Below are positions 44,410-55,529 of a stretch of 64,000 bases of DNA, one piece after another; position 1 is the first letter of the stretch, and each line of letters starts with the position of its first letter. Where the stretch lies: NCBI GenBank assembly GCA_945643635.1, contig CALZFC010000030.1, positions 1,417,001 through 1,481,000 of the forward strand. Reading direction: 5' to 3'. A program made the position numbers and the translations under genes. This DNA is from Allodiplogaster sudhausi. Lineage: Eukaryota > Nematoda > Chromadorea > Rhabditida > Diplogasteridae. The notes beneath the pieces were generated by a model. The model made no database searches. It had not been told where the DNA came from and saw nothing but the letters and a program-made list of their open reading frames with translations.

Positions 44410-45950
44410 AATGGATCAATTCAGGTGAGGAAACAAACGCAAACGAATTAGTGGGAAAGAAATTAATTAAATTGGAAATTGATGATTTAGATTCGTAAGA
44501 TTCCTATGCTTACAACGACACAGACTTTGTTGTTTTCTTGACGCCGACAGGAAAGAAGGCAATGCTTAGGTCTCTTTTCAGAGATCGATTTTTATGCTTA
44601 TTGCCGGATTCAATGTCTTATCATTATTTAAAATCACTTCCAGAAAATCACTGGTCCGCTCCTCGGGTCTCCTTAGCATCCCGCTCGACATTCCGAAGTT
44701 TCTGCAGCTCTGGGAGGAAGCGCATTTCATCGACTGCTTGGGCATTGAGTATGGTTCAATATTTCACTTTTTCGATACAGATTAGTGGAGAAATGGGCAG
44801 CCATCATGAAAAAGGTTTCTTTTAATCTCAGAGTATGAGTTATTCAGCATGAACAGGACTGAGTCGAAGCGTAAAATTGCACTGGAAGATATTAGCAAGC
44901 TTGCGGAACTTCGTGATTTCCTTCTCGCTCGCTTTGGCATTCATCCTTCACTCTGCGATGGGACACTTTTAGGTTCGCAATTAGTGCTTCAGATACTATT
45001 TCGGTATTTCTACCCCAAGACCACAAAATTGTTCAAAAACAGTTTTTCGCTGAAAGTTGTCCCAGGGGGGGGGGGGTTATTTGATGCGAGGAAACCGAAA
45101 ATAAAGATAGTTTTGCTCAATTTCGTTATTTTCGGAAGTTACCGTAGGTTCGCGATACGTATCAAATATTCTCCAAATTGGCTAGAAACCTCTTTTACAG
45201 GCTGGTATCGGGAGTGCTCGATCATCCCCCACACGCACGATTTTGACATGGCTGCTCTCTCCGAAGAGTACGTCCATGGAATGGCGGCAGTGGTCGACTA
45301 TTCCGCCCAATTTCGAGTTGCTCGCATCCTTGGCCAGGTCGACAGCCTATTTATTGATTTGAATTTGTTTTAGAAGTAAATACATTCAAATTTATATACG
45401 ATGGTTTTCTCAAAGCTCAGCTCTGTCTTCTTTTGTAGCCAATCGATTCCCTCGAGTTGACTATTGTGCCGCGCCCACACGGCCCACCAATCGATCTCTA
45501 CTTCCTTTACCGAACTCATAATGTATCGTATACACCAGGCCTCGATTCCCCCACAGGAACCAAGATTCGCTATGAGTATCCGTGGTAAGATAGTGATAAT
45601 ACGCCACGAGTGGTTTAAATAACACCTTTTTGTACTTTGAGGCGCATCGATCGTTTCTGTACTGGCGAACTGCTCGGCCATCTCTTCCGTGTTCCTTGCG
45701 AAGTCGAGCGCGTTTTGGAGGTTCGTGGCCGAGTGTGAGGATTGGTGGTAACGAATGACCAATTATAAAAGAACAGCTTTGAAACGTTGTCCTAATTTTT
45801 GACACAAATACCTCTTTCAAGACTCAGTACGGCCCGAACTGGCGCGAGGACCATCCGTCTTACCGCTGGAGCTGGAGTTCGTCCAGCCAGAACAACGGAG
45901 TGGTCGGCACATTCTCACCAGAAGAGATGAAGGAGATGCGCTTGGGATAA
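44410..45950 (+). pseudogene. LicD/fukutin-like protein, copy A, 5'-truncated
   Basis: Lacks the membrane-anchor exon and most of exon 2. Later exons correspond to those of copy C: the FVVFLTPTGKKA exon, IPLDIPKFLQLWEE exon, NRTESKRKIALEDISKLAEL exon, GWYRECSIIPHTHDFDMAAL exon, IDLYFLYRTHN exon, RIDRFCTGELLGHLF exon, and the last exon TQYGPNWREDHPSYRWSWSS ending at TAA 45948-45950. One intron is enlarged by about 200 bp including a run of 12 G (45066-45077). A Ly6-type promoter lies directly upstream, so a truncated transcript is possible but would lack a signal anchor. Confidence 0.6.
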
Positions 45951-46960
45951 TCGCATTCATATTTATTTATTAACTGCTACGGCGGTGTAGATGAACAGTG
46001 CAGTATTGGATGGTATTTTTATTTGTTGTCATAAATCCGATAAATATTAAGGTCGAGAGAAAATGTTTCTATGAAAAAAAGAATACGTATCCTGAAAGGC
46101 ACAGGCAAATTAAGTCATTCTGGCCGACCTTGGCTTGCCCTTATCTCTAGTTTAGTCAAAGGAAAAAAGAACCTGTGAAGGAGATATTTTCACCCAAAGA
46201 TACCGACCACAAGGGTCTAATACTTCACACGGCGAAAGTCAATATTTAGGAAGCCTTTAAAGTGACTCTTACTATTGGAATTAGCTCGACTCCGAAGTAT
46301 CTTAATACACATGGGTTGCTAGCAATCCAACTTGTGACATTGACACGGTGATGACCGCAGAGCAAAATTTTAGTAGTCATTTCCACTCGGATGGCACTCA
46401 TGGTCATCACCAAAGCGTGATGGAGTGGTCAAATGGATAACAAAGTTGTTTAAGAGTTTGCAACAACATATGTATATGGTTCTTTAATAGTGCTATAAAA
46501 ATTCTTGGCAACTTGCCAGTAACAAATTAATTTTTAATCCATATTCAGTTTTTTTTTTAATTATGCAAAATTATGAAAATTAACCAATTGCAAATTTGGC
46601 AAGACTATGCTCAAAGGCAATCCCAAGTAATTTATACAATATGCAAAAAACAACAACTAAGTTGCGTTAATCTACATTAGGCTATTTCATAATCGATTTT
46701 TTTTTGTTTTCATATACCTAATCGTAAACTATAAAGAGACATTCAAGGAATACTATAATCAAAATTCATTGTGGAATTTTTTATATATACATATAGTTTA
46801 TTCACAAGAATTCATTTATCACATCTGCTTATTGCATGTGTAGCAGTAGAAAACATGACTTGGGATACAAGGAAATGTTGGAGTTAAAATATCTGCATTT
46901 AATAACTACACTTTTCTCTCGGTTGCATCCCAAATTACGCAAATTATTCCATCCTTCTGC
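45951..46960. other. Intergenic, shared with other copies
   Basis: The part to about 46260 is a duplicate of the flank after copy B (58030-58330). The part at 46330-46450 (TTGACACGGTGATGACCGCAG) recurs near 62155-62285. No gene seen. Confidence 0.6.
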
Positions 46961-46972
46961 CCTATAAAAGCC

Positions 46973-46978
46973 GGCCCA
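46973..46978 (+). promoter_or_regulatory. TATA box of unrecognised secreted-protein gene
   Basis: TATAAA in CTGCCCTATAAAAGCCGG, about 175 bp upstream of the start codon. The sequence around it is unlike the Ly6 promoter. Confidence 0.5.
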
Positions 46979-47151
46979 ATTGTGCTCACAATCATTGTGC
47001 TTCTCTGGTTCTTCTCTGGCTCATCGCTTCTGCTTCTCGCCAACACTTCTCGGATCTCCACTTAAGTCAGTTGTGACTGAAACTTGTTACTAATGTTGCT
47101 TACATAAAGTTCATGAAAAAAAAATCGAACGCGTATTTTCTTTCAGGAAAC

Positions 47152-49061
47152 ATGCGAAAGAAAGCGATCTTAGCTGTCTTCTTGTCTTTCTTCGTGGCTG
47201 TTATGGGGGGTTTGTTTTAAAAATGAAAAAAATACTGATTGAAACAAAAGTTTGATCTAGTGAAAAAACATACTATTTTTTACCAAGCTTCAGCTGGATT
47301 GATCATGGAACCGCACCTTGACTACTACGAACGCGGCATGGCCCATCTCTGCTTCACCACGAATGCAATCATCTTCAACACTCTTTACCATGTACACGGG
47401 CGAAGAAGAGTCGTAGACCTGAGAATTAATTAATTATTTTAACAAAATTCAACAAAAGGAGCCGAAAATGTTGTATTGAATTTGCATGAAACAAGGGCGA
47501 GAAAGCGTGTGATTTACGCACAATGGAGCCTCGACTACAATAGTCAGGAAAATTAAAATATATACGATCGCATTTTGTAATGAACAAAATAGGGCGGTCG
47601 AGCAAAACGATCAGATGAACTCGCCAAAAATGTAATAAACATTTTCTCCAGGCCGTGGAATACATCTACAGCAACTCAAAAGGAGATCCCGTCGCAGGAT
47701 GCCATGGCGGACTTGTTCCTGCCGTGGTGCCCGATCTAGATTTTACTAAATTTTCCGGAGGTAGACAAAATTTTAACGTGACAGTTATGAATTATCACAA
47801 TTTTCAGAGGAGAAATGGTTATGAGTATGCAAGAGTCATTAAAATTAAAAGACTGTTAAGCCCATTCAGTTAATTTCAGTCAACTGCTATATCGGGGCGA
47901 GACACGAAGCGGATCCGCAAGCGGAGCTGTTGGCCGCTGAGCGAGCAAACGACACTGAATTTGTCAAGCAGTAGATCAAGAAACTGCATTTTCAGTGGTT
48001 TGTAACCGAGGAAATTGACATGGACAAGGTTTTTTTTGAGTAGAATTTCTCGTCACGTCCACTAATCTACAACGTGCGTGATGCCACAGATCTGTGGGCA
48101 TAGAAAACATTTAAAATCATCAAAAATCGTTAAAAAAAATGGTATTTGTTTTAATGTTTACAGATTTAGCTTTATGCCATCTCTTTTAAGGTTCTTGAAT
48201 GGCCATCGTTTCGGAACAGTGAACATTTCTGATGTTGTTTTGCCGGATGTGAGCGAGTACACCAAAGTCCGCCAGCTGGCTTATAACGTCTGGCTCGACT
48301 CAGAAAAGCTCGTTGCGTATCCGACGACCGATAGGGATGTTGCCTGCTGCATGCGTCTGCCCGCCAAATCATACATCAATCCTCCCCCTCCAACTCCTTC
48401 CTATCCGCTCTATCCCCTCCTTAACAGTGGCCGTCATGACGTCACCATCCAGGGACGCAAATACAAGAATGTCCCCTACTTTTATTACAAGAAGGGTTTC
48501 AAGAATCCGGGTGAAATCCCGACCTGCCCGGGTGGGCTCAAACTCGCGATTATTCCCTCAAAGGTGATTTTGTTTGCTGGAAGCAGAATTAAGAAAATTA
48601 GAACAAATCGCTAAGACTGTCCTCATGCAATGAAATGGTTCTTATTTGTTTAGGAGTTTCATTCGATCACTTATTGCACGGTTTCTGGAGGATTCATCGA
48701 AGCTCCGACTCTTGCGCCGGGCGTGGACCCTGAGAGCATGACAGTCAAGCGAAGCCATCTCCAGTGGATGCTCGATGGAGAAGGAGTTGGCGCGATTCCT
48801 GAAGAACTTTGGGGTGCGAGTCACCCTAGGCATGCTTGGAAGGAACTTCCGCATATCTTCTTGGGATATGGACCCTATGGCCTTTTTACCGATAATAGCG
48901 ACACACTACATCCCTGCTGCATGGATCTCTCGCCACCTACGACAACAACTATGGCCATTCCGCGCCGTTTCCGAGGTCACCATCTTGAATGCTATTTGGC
49001 TAACTTCTGCTTTCGGAACATAGGCTTCATTGCTCAATTACAGATTTTCGTCTCAATTTAA
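47152..49061 (+). pseudogene. Unrecognised secreted protein, copy 1
   Basis: Exons 47152-47209, 47294-47391, 47652-47760, 47880-48077, 48164-48563, 48654-48975 and 49024-49061. Residues 1-19 (MRKKAILAVFLSFFVAVMG) are a signal peptide. Later motifs include GCHGGLVPAVVPDLDFTKFS, NCYIGARHEAD, LAYNVWLDSEKLVAYPTTDR, DVACCMRLP, a Pro-rich PPPPTPSYPLYP, and FLGYGPYGLFTDNSDTLHPC. Exon 4 contains an in-frame TAG (47972-47974), where the copy at 62.5 kb has GAG, and a net one-base loss near 48035. Otherwise splice phases fit. The family is unknown to me; the cysteines and signal peptide suggest an extracellular protein of about 420 aa. AATAAA lies at 49149-49154. Confidence 0.6.
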
Positions 49062-49403
49062 CAGATATATCATTCAGAGAAAATCGAGTGGACCTGCGCA
49101 GGCAGTTCTCTTCCGTTCCCTCTCCTTCTCCTCTCTTTTGTTCTTATGAAATAAAGTCCACTAGCGGCAGGTATCAGTAGCGTTGTAGACAATTCATTTT
49201 TAGTTGCTAATCTCACAATTTTTCAATATAAAAAAACAAGGCTTTGTATAAAAATTACACAATCAAAAATTCGTAGAATTCCATGAGAGCAAGGCAGGCA
49301 TGTCGATTTCGGAGGTTCCATATTGCATTTAGTTGATTGTATTGATTGGAGATATTATATGCGCATTTTAGTGCATAGTTGAACACATTCAAGGTGCATA
49401 AGA

Positions 49404-49449
49404 TGTCCGAGAAGGACAGGAAGTGAAGTGCAGAATTAGCCATTTAAAA
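49404..49449 (+). promoter_or_regulatory. Ly6-type promoter with weakened TATA
   Basis: TGTCC-GAGAA-GGACA (49404-49418) is perfect, but the TATA position reads CATTTAAAAAA. Confidence 0.6.
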
Positions 49450-49653
49450 AAGGAAATGCCATTTTCGTCTTCTTCAGTTCTGCAGCCTTGTTCTACTCGT
49501 CCAGGTCCGTTTTCCGACCGGCTTGCCCTCCCTCTCTTCCTCCCCTCCTTATCTCCATCCCTTTCTCTCAAGCCTCCCTCTTTCCCTTCCTCCCTCCCGC
49601 TCTTTCTCGCTCCCTCTCTTTCTCTTCCTCTCTCCTCTTATCTCCTTGCAGAG

Positions 49654-49789
49654 ATGATGCTGTGTCACTGGCTGCTCCTGTTGGCTGTCGCTGCTTCTGG
49701 ATCGCTCGACTCGAAGTCCCACGGGTTCGTCTGATCAATCTGCAAATATACCTCCATTTTCTCTTCATCTTTTTTCTTCTCTCTCTCTC

Positions 49790-49834
<45 letters not shown>

Positions 49835-50153
49835 TCCTCTTTCTTCACCTCTCTCACTTCCTCCATCTGCCTCTTCTCTCCTTGCAGAGATGACTCACCG
49901 CCTAATGCTGCCACTCCTCCGGCTCCTTCTACTGCCCGTACTCCTGCCCCTGTTCCTCCCACCACTGCACGATGGTAGGTCCACTACTAGGTATTTTGGA
50001 ATAGTAATTGTTATAAACTTCTGGATGAAAGTTTATTAAGCAACCCAAGAAACTTTTATGGAAACGGAGACCTCCGATTCAAATTCAAACGTAATTTCAG
50101 GTGAAGTTCTCGATCTGCCTTTCGAAAACATCTTTCTTAATAAAACCTGGTAG
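49654..50153 (+). pseudogene. Ly6-like copy with internal deletion of the core
   Basis: The signal-peptide exon (MMLCHWLLLLAVAASGSLDS) and the start of the Pro/Thr-rich linker exon (49890 onward, DSPPNAATPPAPSTARTPAP) are kept. At CCCACCACTGCACGATG the sequence jumps from the linker straight to the exon end, removing about 165-195 bp that encode GVACY to TAC. Exon 3 survives only as a short piece and ends in TAG at 50151-50153. The intact comparator is the inverted sister at 43.3 kb. Confidence 0.7.
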
Positions 50154-50790
50154 ACTCGAACAATACTCTACATAATAAGGACTACATTGTGCATTCTAAT
50201 ATACTATGCCATTTTCCTCAGTTTTCTCAGGTGGGCATGTTTAATGAGAAGGAGATCAAACATTTATTTATTTATTTGTCATACATGAAATAAGATAATT
50301 TCAATGTGACAACATTAGAATAGGATATTATAGTCGTTCATTTGCAAAATAGTATAAATAAGTTAGGGTAAGGCGGGGGGGGGGGGGTTTATAAATAGAT
50401 CGACGACATCGCCCAAAATAACAGCAGCGAGACGGACGAGCTGTGCAATCGGGTGTAACACTCTCTGAAGAACACCATTCTCTATTCTCCTCATAATCTC
50501 TTTCCACCCACCGCTCCATCGTTTCTCTTTTCTCCTCCTCTCACCCCTCTCTCTCTCCATCTCTCTTTCTCTCTCTCTCTCTATCTCGTTCTTTCCCTCT
50601 CCGTCTCCCTCACCCACTACCATCACTGCCCCTCCTCCCACCCACCGACTGGAGTGATAAAGTAAAAGATGAGGACAACCTTGATAATTTTTTTTTGCAA
50701 AAATGCGACAATACAAAGTTCTAAAGGAATATTTTCTCACAAGGTTCAAGTTAAAATAATATATGTATACTGCATAATTGTGCACTTTCA
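50154..50790. other. Intergenic with poly-G run
   Basis: Contains a run of 14 G (50378-50391) and a CT-rich stretch 50540-50630. From about 50550 it is the inverted counterpart of 55800-55920. Confidence 0.6.
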
Positions 50791-51247
50791 AAGTACAACA
50801 TAAAACGAGGAATAGAGCTGAAGGAATAGTCATTTTCATCTTCTTCTGATCTGCTGGCTCGTTCTTCTCGTCGAGGTCCTCTCTCCGCTCCCTCCCGATT
50901 TCATTTCCCCGGCACTATTTATGTCGCTCTATCTTTCTCTTCATTCTCTTCTCTCAGTTCTCTATCACTTCGATTTTTACTTTTTTTTGATAAATATAAT
51001 TCCTCTGCAACAAAGGATACTGATGATGAGCGAGAATGCATGTGTTTATGAATCATATCAGTACTCTAAGCTTCAGTGTTGAAGTTTTAGTGATGAAGTT
51101 CTTTCTCTTCCTCCCTCTCTCACTCTTCTATTCTCGTAGAGGTGACACTTTCTCGATCCCTCTCTTCCTCCTTTTGTCTCGTTTCTCTTCTTATCTCCCC
51201 CTCTGTTCCTCTCTCTCTCCCTCTCTTCCTTAATCCATCACTCGCTT

Positions 51248-51299
<52 letters not shown>

Positions 51300-51304
51300 C
51301 AGAT

Positions 51305-53059
51305 ATGACGCTGTGTCACTGCCTGGTGCTGCTGGCTCTCGCTGCTTCTGGATCGCTTGTCTCGCCTCAGGTGTCCGACTGCTATGTCGGCGTAGAGTTC
51401 TCCTTGCCCGGCCTGCTTGACGGCAGTCCTCAGATCCAGAACCTTACCGGCCGCACCTCCTCCTCGCCAGCAATTCCCACCTACTGCAACGTCAATCACA
51501 CCGATTATTGATGATGATTTGATTTATTACGTGTCAAGCACGTGTTGATGAATAAGTATGTGATGTGATGATAGCAAATAGCGAATAGTGATATGGATAG
51601 CAATTGAGAGTGGTACAAGAGTGAGATTAATGCATTGGGTGAGTAGCAGGAGAGGAGAGGGAAGAGGGGTTGGTATGCTTTGCTAGGGCATAGAAGGACT
51701 TGGCGGCCCTTATAAAGAAGGAATGGTTTCGGATGGAGGAACGGGTGGAAGGGTAGGAGAGAAGGAAGGACAATCCGCGAGTGCGAGAGTTACGGAAATG
51801 GAAATAGTGGGGGACACGGTCAGAGATACGTCTATGGCCAAAGACGAGTCTACGCGCAAGTGTAAAGTCGACATGTTGGCGGCGAGTTAGAAGGGAGTGG
51901 AGGGAGAGGGTGGTGTTACGGGTAGTAGAGTCGGGGATATCCCTAGGGTTAGAATAGCCGAGGGAGCGTCTGTAAATAAAACGGGTAAAGTAGTTTTGGA
52001 CTTTTTCTAACTTACGGATCTCCTTCTTAAGACGCGGCGAGAATACAGAGGAGCACGATTCTAGCAAGGGGCGGATGTATAGGGTATAAGCCGAGAGGAG
52101 GACATTCTTATTTCTAGAGCGAAGAGAGCGAAGAATAGGGTGGCATTTGCTTAAGGCTTTGTAAGATAGAAAGGTACAGTGAGGAGAGAAGGAGAGGAGG
52201 GGATCTATAATGACGCCGAGGTCGCGCATGATTGGGGCGGAGGGGAGAGGGGAACCGTTAAGGAAATAAGTAGTGTTAGAATTAGTCTTACCAAGGTGGA
52301 GGACTGAACACTTGGAGGGGGCCAGGCGGAGCTGCCAATCGATGGCCCAGGCGGAGACTTGATCGATGGCAGCCTGGAGGGGAGCATTAGAGGAAGAACT
52401 AGGAAAAGAGCGGTAAATCTTTAGGTCGTCTGCAAAACAACGCGAGTGAACATCATGGATTATGGATGCACTACGGTAGAGCTACTTGTAGTGTTTCGTA
52501 ATAATAACTATAACATAAATATATAGCGAAACTTCATTATGTAGCCATAGAAGAAAAATAAAAATTTAAAATGGAGACCTAAGGATTCTGATGGCAAACC
52601 GAATTTCAGGTGAAATACACGAACCTGGACCCGATAATGCCTGTAGGAAACACGTTTCTTCGAAAACGCTGCTATAGCCACTGTGCTGACTTCTATAAGA
52701 CATGGAAGGTCTCTACTTTTATCTTTCAAAATCTTTCCTCTCTCTCTTTTCCAACATTTCTTTTCTAGAGCGAAGAAGAATTTCTAATCAATGTATAACG
52801 CTCCTGTATCTAGTATGGTGTTCACACGATCACCGAAGACGGCAAGGTGTATGCGGTCAGCGTTTCCGAGACCAAGTGCTGCTATGAGAATCTCTGCAAC
52901 AGCAAAGACACTTTGATCATCGCAAGCTCGACCGCGGCAGAGATTAACATTGCAAGCTCGACCACGGCAAAGCACCAGAACGACTCGAACAAGGACCACG
53001 CGACTGGCTCGGTGGCCATTCTCCTCGCCCTCCTTCTCATCTCGCCCTCTTCACACTGA
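51305..53059 (+). pseudogene. Ly6-like copy L7, core exon split by a LINE
   Basis: ATG at 51305 follows a (CT)n tract and TTGCAG. The exon encodes MTLCHCLVLLALAASGSLVS, DCYVGVEFSLPGLLDGSPQI, then NLTGRTSSSPAIPTYC up to 51508, and resumes at 52464 as GGATGCACTACG before the donor GTAGAG. Exons 52610-52708 (VKYTNLDPIMPVGNTFLRKR) and 52814-53059 (TKCCYENLCNS, a duplicated IASSTTA(E/K) segment, then ATGSVAILLALLLISPSSH) are open. Without the insertion it would be a normal Ly6-like gene of about 185 aa with eight core Cys. The insertion brings an immediate TGA stop. Confidence 0.75.
51509..52457 (-). mobile_element. 5'-truncated LINE (CR1/L2-like reverse transcriptase end)
   Basis: On the minus strand an open frame runs in from 52447 and reads FADDLKIYRSFPSSSSNAPL, the catalytic (Y/F)xDD region of reverse transcriptase, then VSAWAIDWQLRLAPSKCSVL and MRDLGVIIDPLLSFSPHCTF, typical of the thumb and C-terminal part of CR1/L2/jockey-type elements, to a stop at 51627. 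GATTAT on both sides (51503-51508 and 52458-52463) is a candidate target duplication. The 3' end is AAATCAAATCATCATCA without poly(A). The frame is fully open over about 270 codons, so insertion is recent. Confidence 0.85.
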
Positions 53060-53460
53060 GACCCATCTCTCTCCCGCTCTTACACTCTTTATTCTCTCTC
53101 TCTCTTACAATTAGAATACCCGCTTCCTCTTTCACCTACCGCCCAATGCCGTTGAAATAAAGTGAGAGAGACTGATTTTTGCCTTTCTTCTCTGCAGTGG
53201 ATTGGGAATCGGGTTCAGTGCTATAACGAGCTTATCAAGGGTCATGAAAGGCGCAAAAAGTGAATAAGGCCGGTGAGAATTTTTAGAATGAAAAAGAATG
53301 ATCTTGCCAAGCATTCAATGGATGTGGGAAACACCAGCACGGTGATGAGAAAACTTTAATTTAAGAATTAATTCTCGTTCCTTGCACCTAATAACTCCCT
53401 TGTGGTGATTTTGGGTGTAAAAATTTTTTCCTCGACATTTATATGGCAAGAGTCGCAGAA
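53060..53460. other. 3' flank of L7
   Basis: Contains a CT-rich 3' UTR, AATAAA at about 53155 and family flank sequence (CTGCAGTGGATTGGGAA). No gene. Confidence 0.6.
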
Positions 53461-53639
53461 TAGGTAAATAGTAGATACACCAGTATGGGCGAAGTGAACA
53501 CATTCCAACACAGAATGCCATATACACAAGTAAAAAATGTTGTTACACGAATTATAAGTATTCTAATGCTCTCCTCTGACAGGAAAATTGTTTTATGTAG
53601 TTCTTCAAATTTTAAAATTAAAAACTGCTGCGAAACCTT

Positions 53640-53735
53640 TGAACGGAATGGAGTGCGAACCTGCAACACTCAGAATTGTAGTCGGGCGCACAGCCTACTG
53701 CACCCACCGCACAGGCTGCGTTAACTTGCGCGAGA
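53640..53735 (-). repeat. tRNA-derived, SINE-like segment
   Basis: On the minus strand TGGGTGCAGTAGGC resembles an A box and, about 40 nt on, GCAGGTTCGCACTCC a B box. A second copy is at 61.1 kb. The cloverleaf has mismatched stems, so it is more likely a SINE head or pseudo-tRNA than a working tRNA gene. Confidence 0.45.
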
Positions 53736-54099
53736 TATTGAAAAGGCCACTAAATTCCTCCTTTTATGCAAACTTTAAAAATCAATATAAAATCGCAGAA
53801 GGCGTCTCAGGAAAAAGTAAAAATGGTTATCATTATTTCTCGACATTAACAATCGATCTGGATACGTGAGATCAATATCCTCCAGCTCATCTTTATATGG
53901 TTCCCTGTGAGCGCCCCTTCATGCCTTTTTTCAGTTGACTACAAACGCTAATCTAGTATGCAAGAAGTATGCAATTATCAAAATTTGACTAAGATTTCAT
54001 ATGCAATTTGCGTGCAGTATTGTTCGAGTTCTACTTGGTTCCTTTTTTCAATCATTTCCTTCCTCTGCACGAGTGGAAGTCGGTCGGTCGAGAGTAAGT

Positions 54100-54245
54100 G
54101 AAGTTGGCCATGGACCGAGAGAAGAAGCGGCCGGCCTGGACATCGAAGCGTTTCATGCAAGCAGCGCTGCTCTTCATCTCCGCTCTCTCCTTCGTGGCCG
54201 TCGTCTCTTACGACTTTTTTATTTCCATGGCATTGGGCGTAGGTG
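54100..54245 (+). pseudogene. Orphan first exon of the LicD/fukutin-like family (copy D)
   Basis: Reads MDREKKRPAWTSKRFMQAAL then LFISALSFVAVVSYDFF, the N-terminal signal anchor of copies B and C, and is followed directly by GA-rich DNA and the 3' end of an opposing Ly6-like gene. The upstream 350 bp also match the upstream regions of copies B and C. No further exons. Confidence 0.65.
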
Positions 54246-54263
54246 AAAGAGGAAGGAAGGAGG

Positions 54264-54574
54264 CTAAGAAAGAGAGAGGGAGAGAGAGAGGGAGAGGGAA
54301 AGGGAGAGGGAGAGTGAGAGATGGGTCTCAGTGGCGAGAGGGCGAGCTGAGAAGGAAGGCGAGGCAGTCGCGTGGTCCTTGTTCGCGCCGTTCGTTGTCG
54401 AGTTTGCGATTTTCAAAGTGCCTTTGCTGTTGCAGAGTTTCTTATCGCAGCAGTGGATCTCGGAAATGTTGAGCGAAGACTCCAAGCCGTCCACCTTCAT
54501 CGAGCTAACGCCCTTCTAGGTACAGGAGAGTTAGATTCGAAATTGAAAAGAAATGCAGGAAGAGAGAGAGAGAT

Positions 54575-54616
<42 letters not shown>

Positions 54617-55089
54617 GATTTTGAAATATAAAAGTAGAGACCATCCATTTCTGACATAACTTATAACAGTCGCTGTAGCAGCGTTTTCGAAGAAACGTGT
54701 TTCCTACAGGCATTGACGGATTTATGATCATGTATTTCACCTGAAATTCGGTTTGCATCAGAATTCCTAAGTCTCCGTTTTTTTTTTTTTTTTTTTTTTA
54801 AATTTCGATGGCAGCCTTATGAAGTTTCGTAATATCCACAAGTTATATTACGAAATACTACTAGTAGCTCTACCGTAGTGCATGCAGTATCATTGTCCTT
54901 GACTTCGCAGAAGGTGGGAATTGCTGGCGAGGAGGAGGTGCGGCCGGTAAGGTTCTGGATGAGAGGACTGCCGTCAGGCAGGCCGGACAAGGAGAACTCG
55001 TCGCCGACATAGCATTGGTACACGGTCGAAGAGACGAGCGATCCAGAAGCAACGAGAGCCAGCAGCAGAAGGAAGTGATGCAGCGTCAT
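54264..55089 (-). CDS. Ly6-like copy L8 with Leu-Ser run-on tail
   Basis: Minus-strand exons 55089-54874 (MTLHHFLLLLALVASGSLVS, QCYVGDEFSLSGLPDGSPLI), 54740-54642 (NPSMPVGNTFLRKRCYSDCY) and 54515-54264 join in phase 0 and encode 187 aa. The last exon has IHCCDKKLCNS. Then about 20 bp of the anchor segment are missing and the frame is shifted, so instead of LLISPSRH it reads ASPSFSARPLATETHLSLSL and continues as alternating Leu-Ser encoded by the 3'-UTR CT tract. It is therefore open but probably has an altered C-terminus; whether (LS)n can replace a GPI signal is unknown. It pairs with L7 as an inverted duplicate. Confidence 0.65.
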
Positions 55090-55529
55090 TCCTGCAAGCA
55101 GGGAGAGAGAGAGATAGGAGAGAGAGAGAAAGAGGGGGAGAGAAGAAGAGAAAGAGAGCAAAAATACGGAGAGAGGGATTAAGAAAGCGTCATCTCTACA
55201 AGAAGAGAAGCGCGAGAGAGAAAGAGAGGAAAAGAGTGAGGGAGAGAGTGCGAGAGAAAGGAATATAGAGAGAGAGTGAAAGGGGAATCGAAAGGGAAAG
55301 GACTTTATAACTACAGAGAAGGGTATAGTACTCATATGATTCATAAACATGCATTCCAGCTCATCATCAGTATCCTTTGTTTCAGAGGAATTATGTGGAT
55401 CAAAAAAAGGTATAAATCAAAGTGATTTTTAAGGGAAGTAATAAAGCACTGAGTGAAAAGAATGTAGAGAAAGATAGAGCGAGATAAATAGTGAAGGGGA
55501 AATGAAATCGGGAGGGAGCGGAGAGAGGA

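Noticed and set aside
45066..45077. G-run as a quadruplex regulatory element
   Set aside because: A single run of G in an intron, without the four separate tracts needed; it varies between copies and is more likely a homopolymer expansion.
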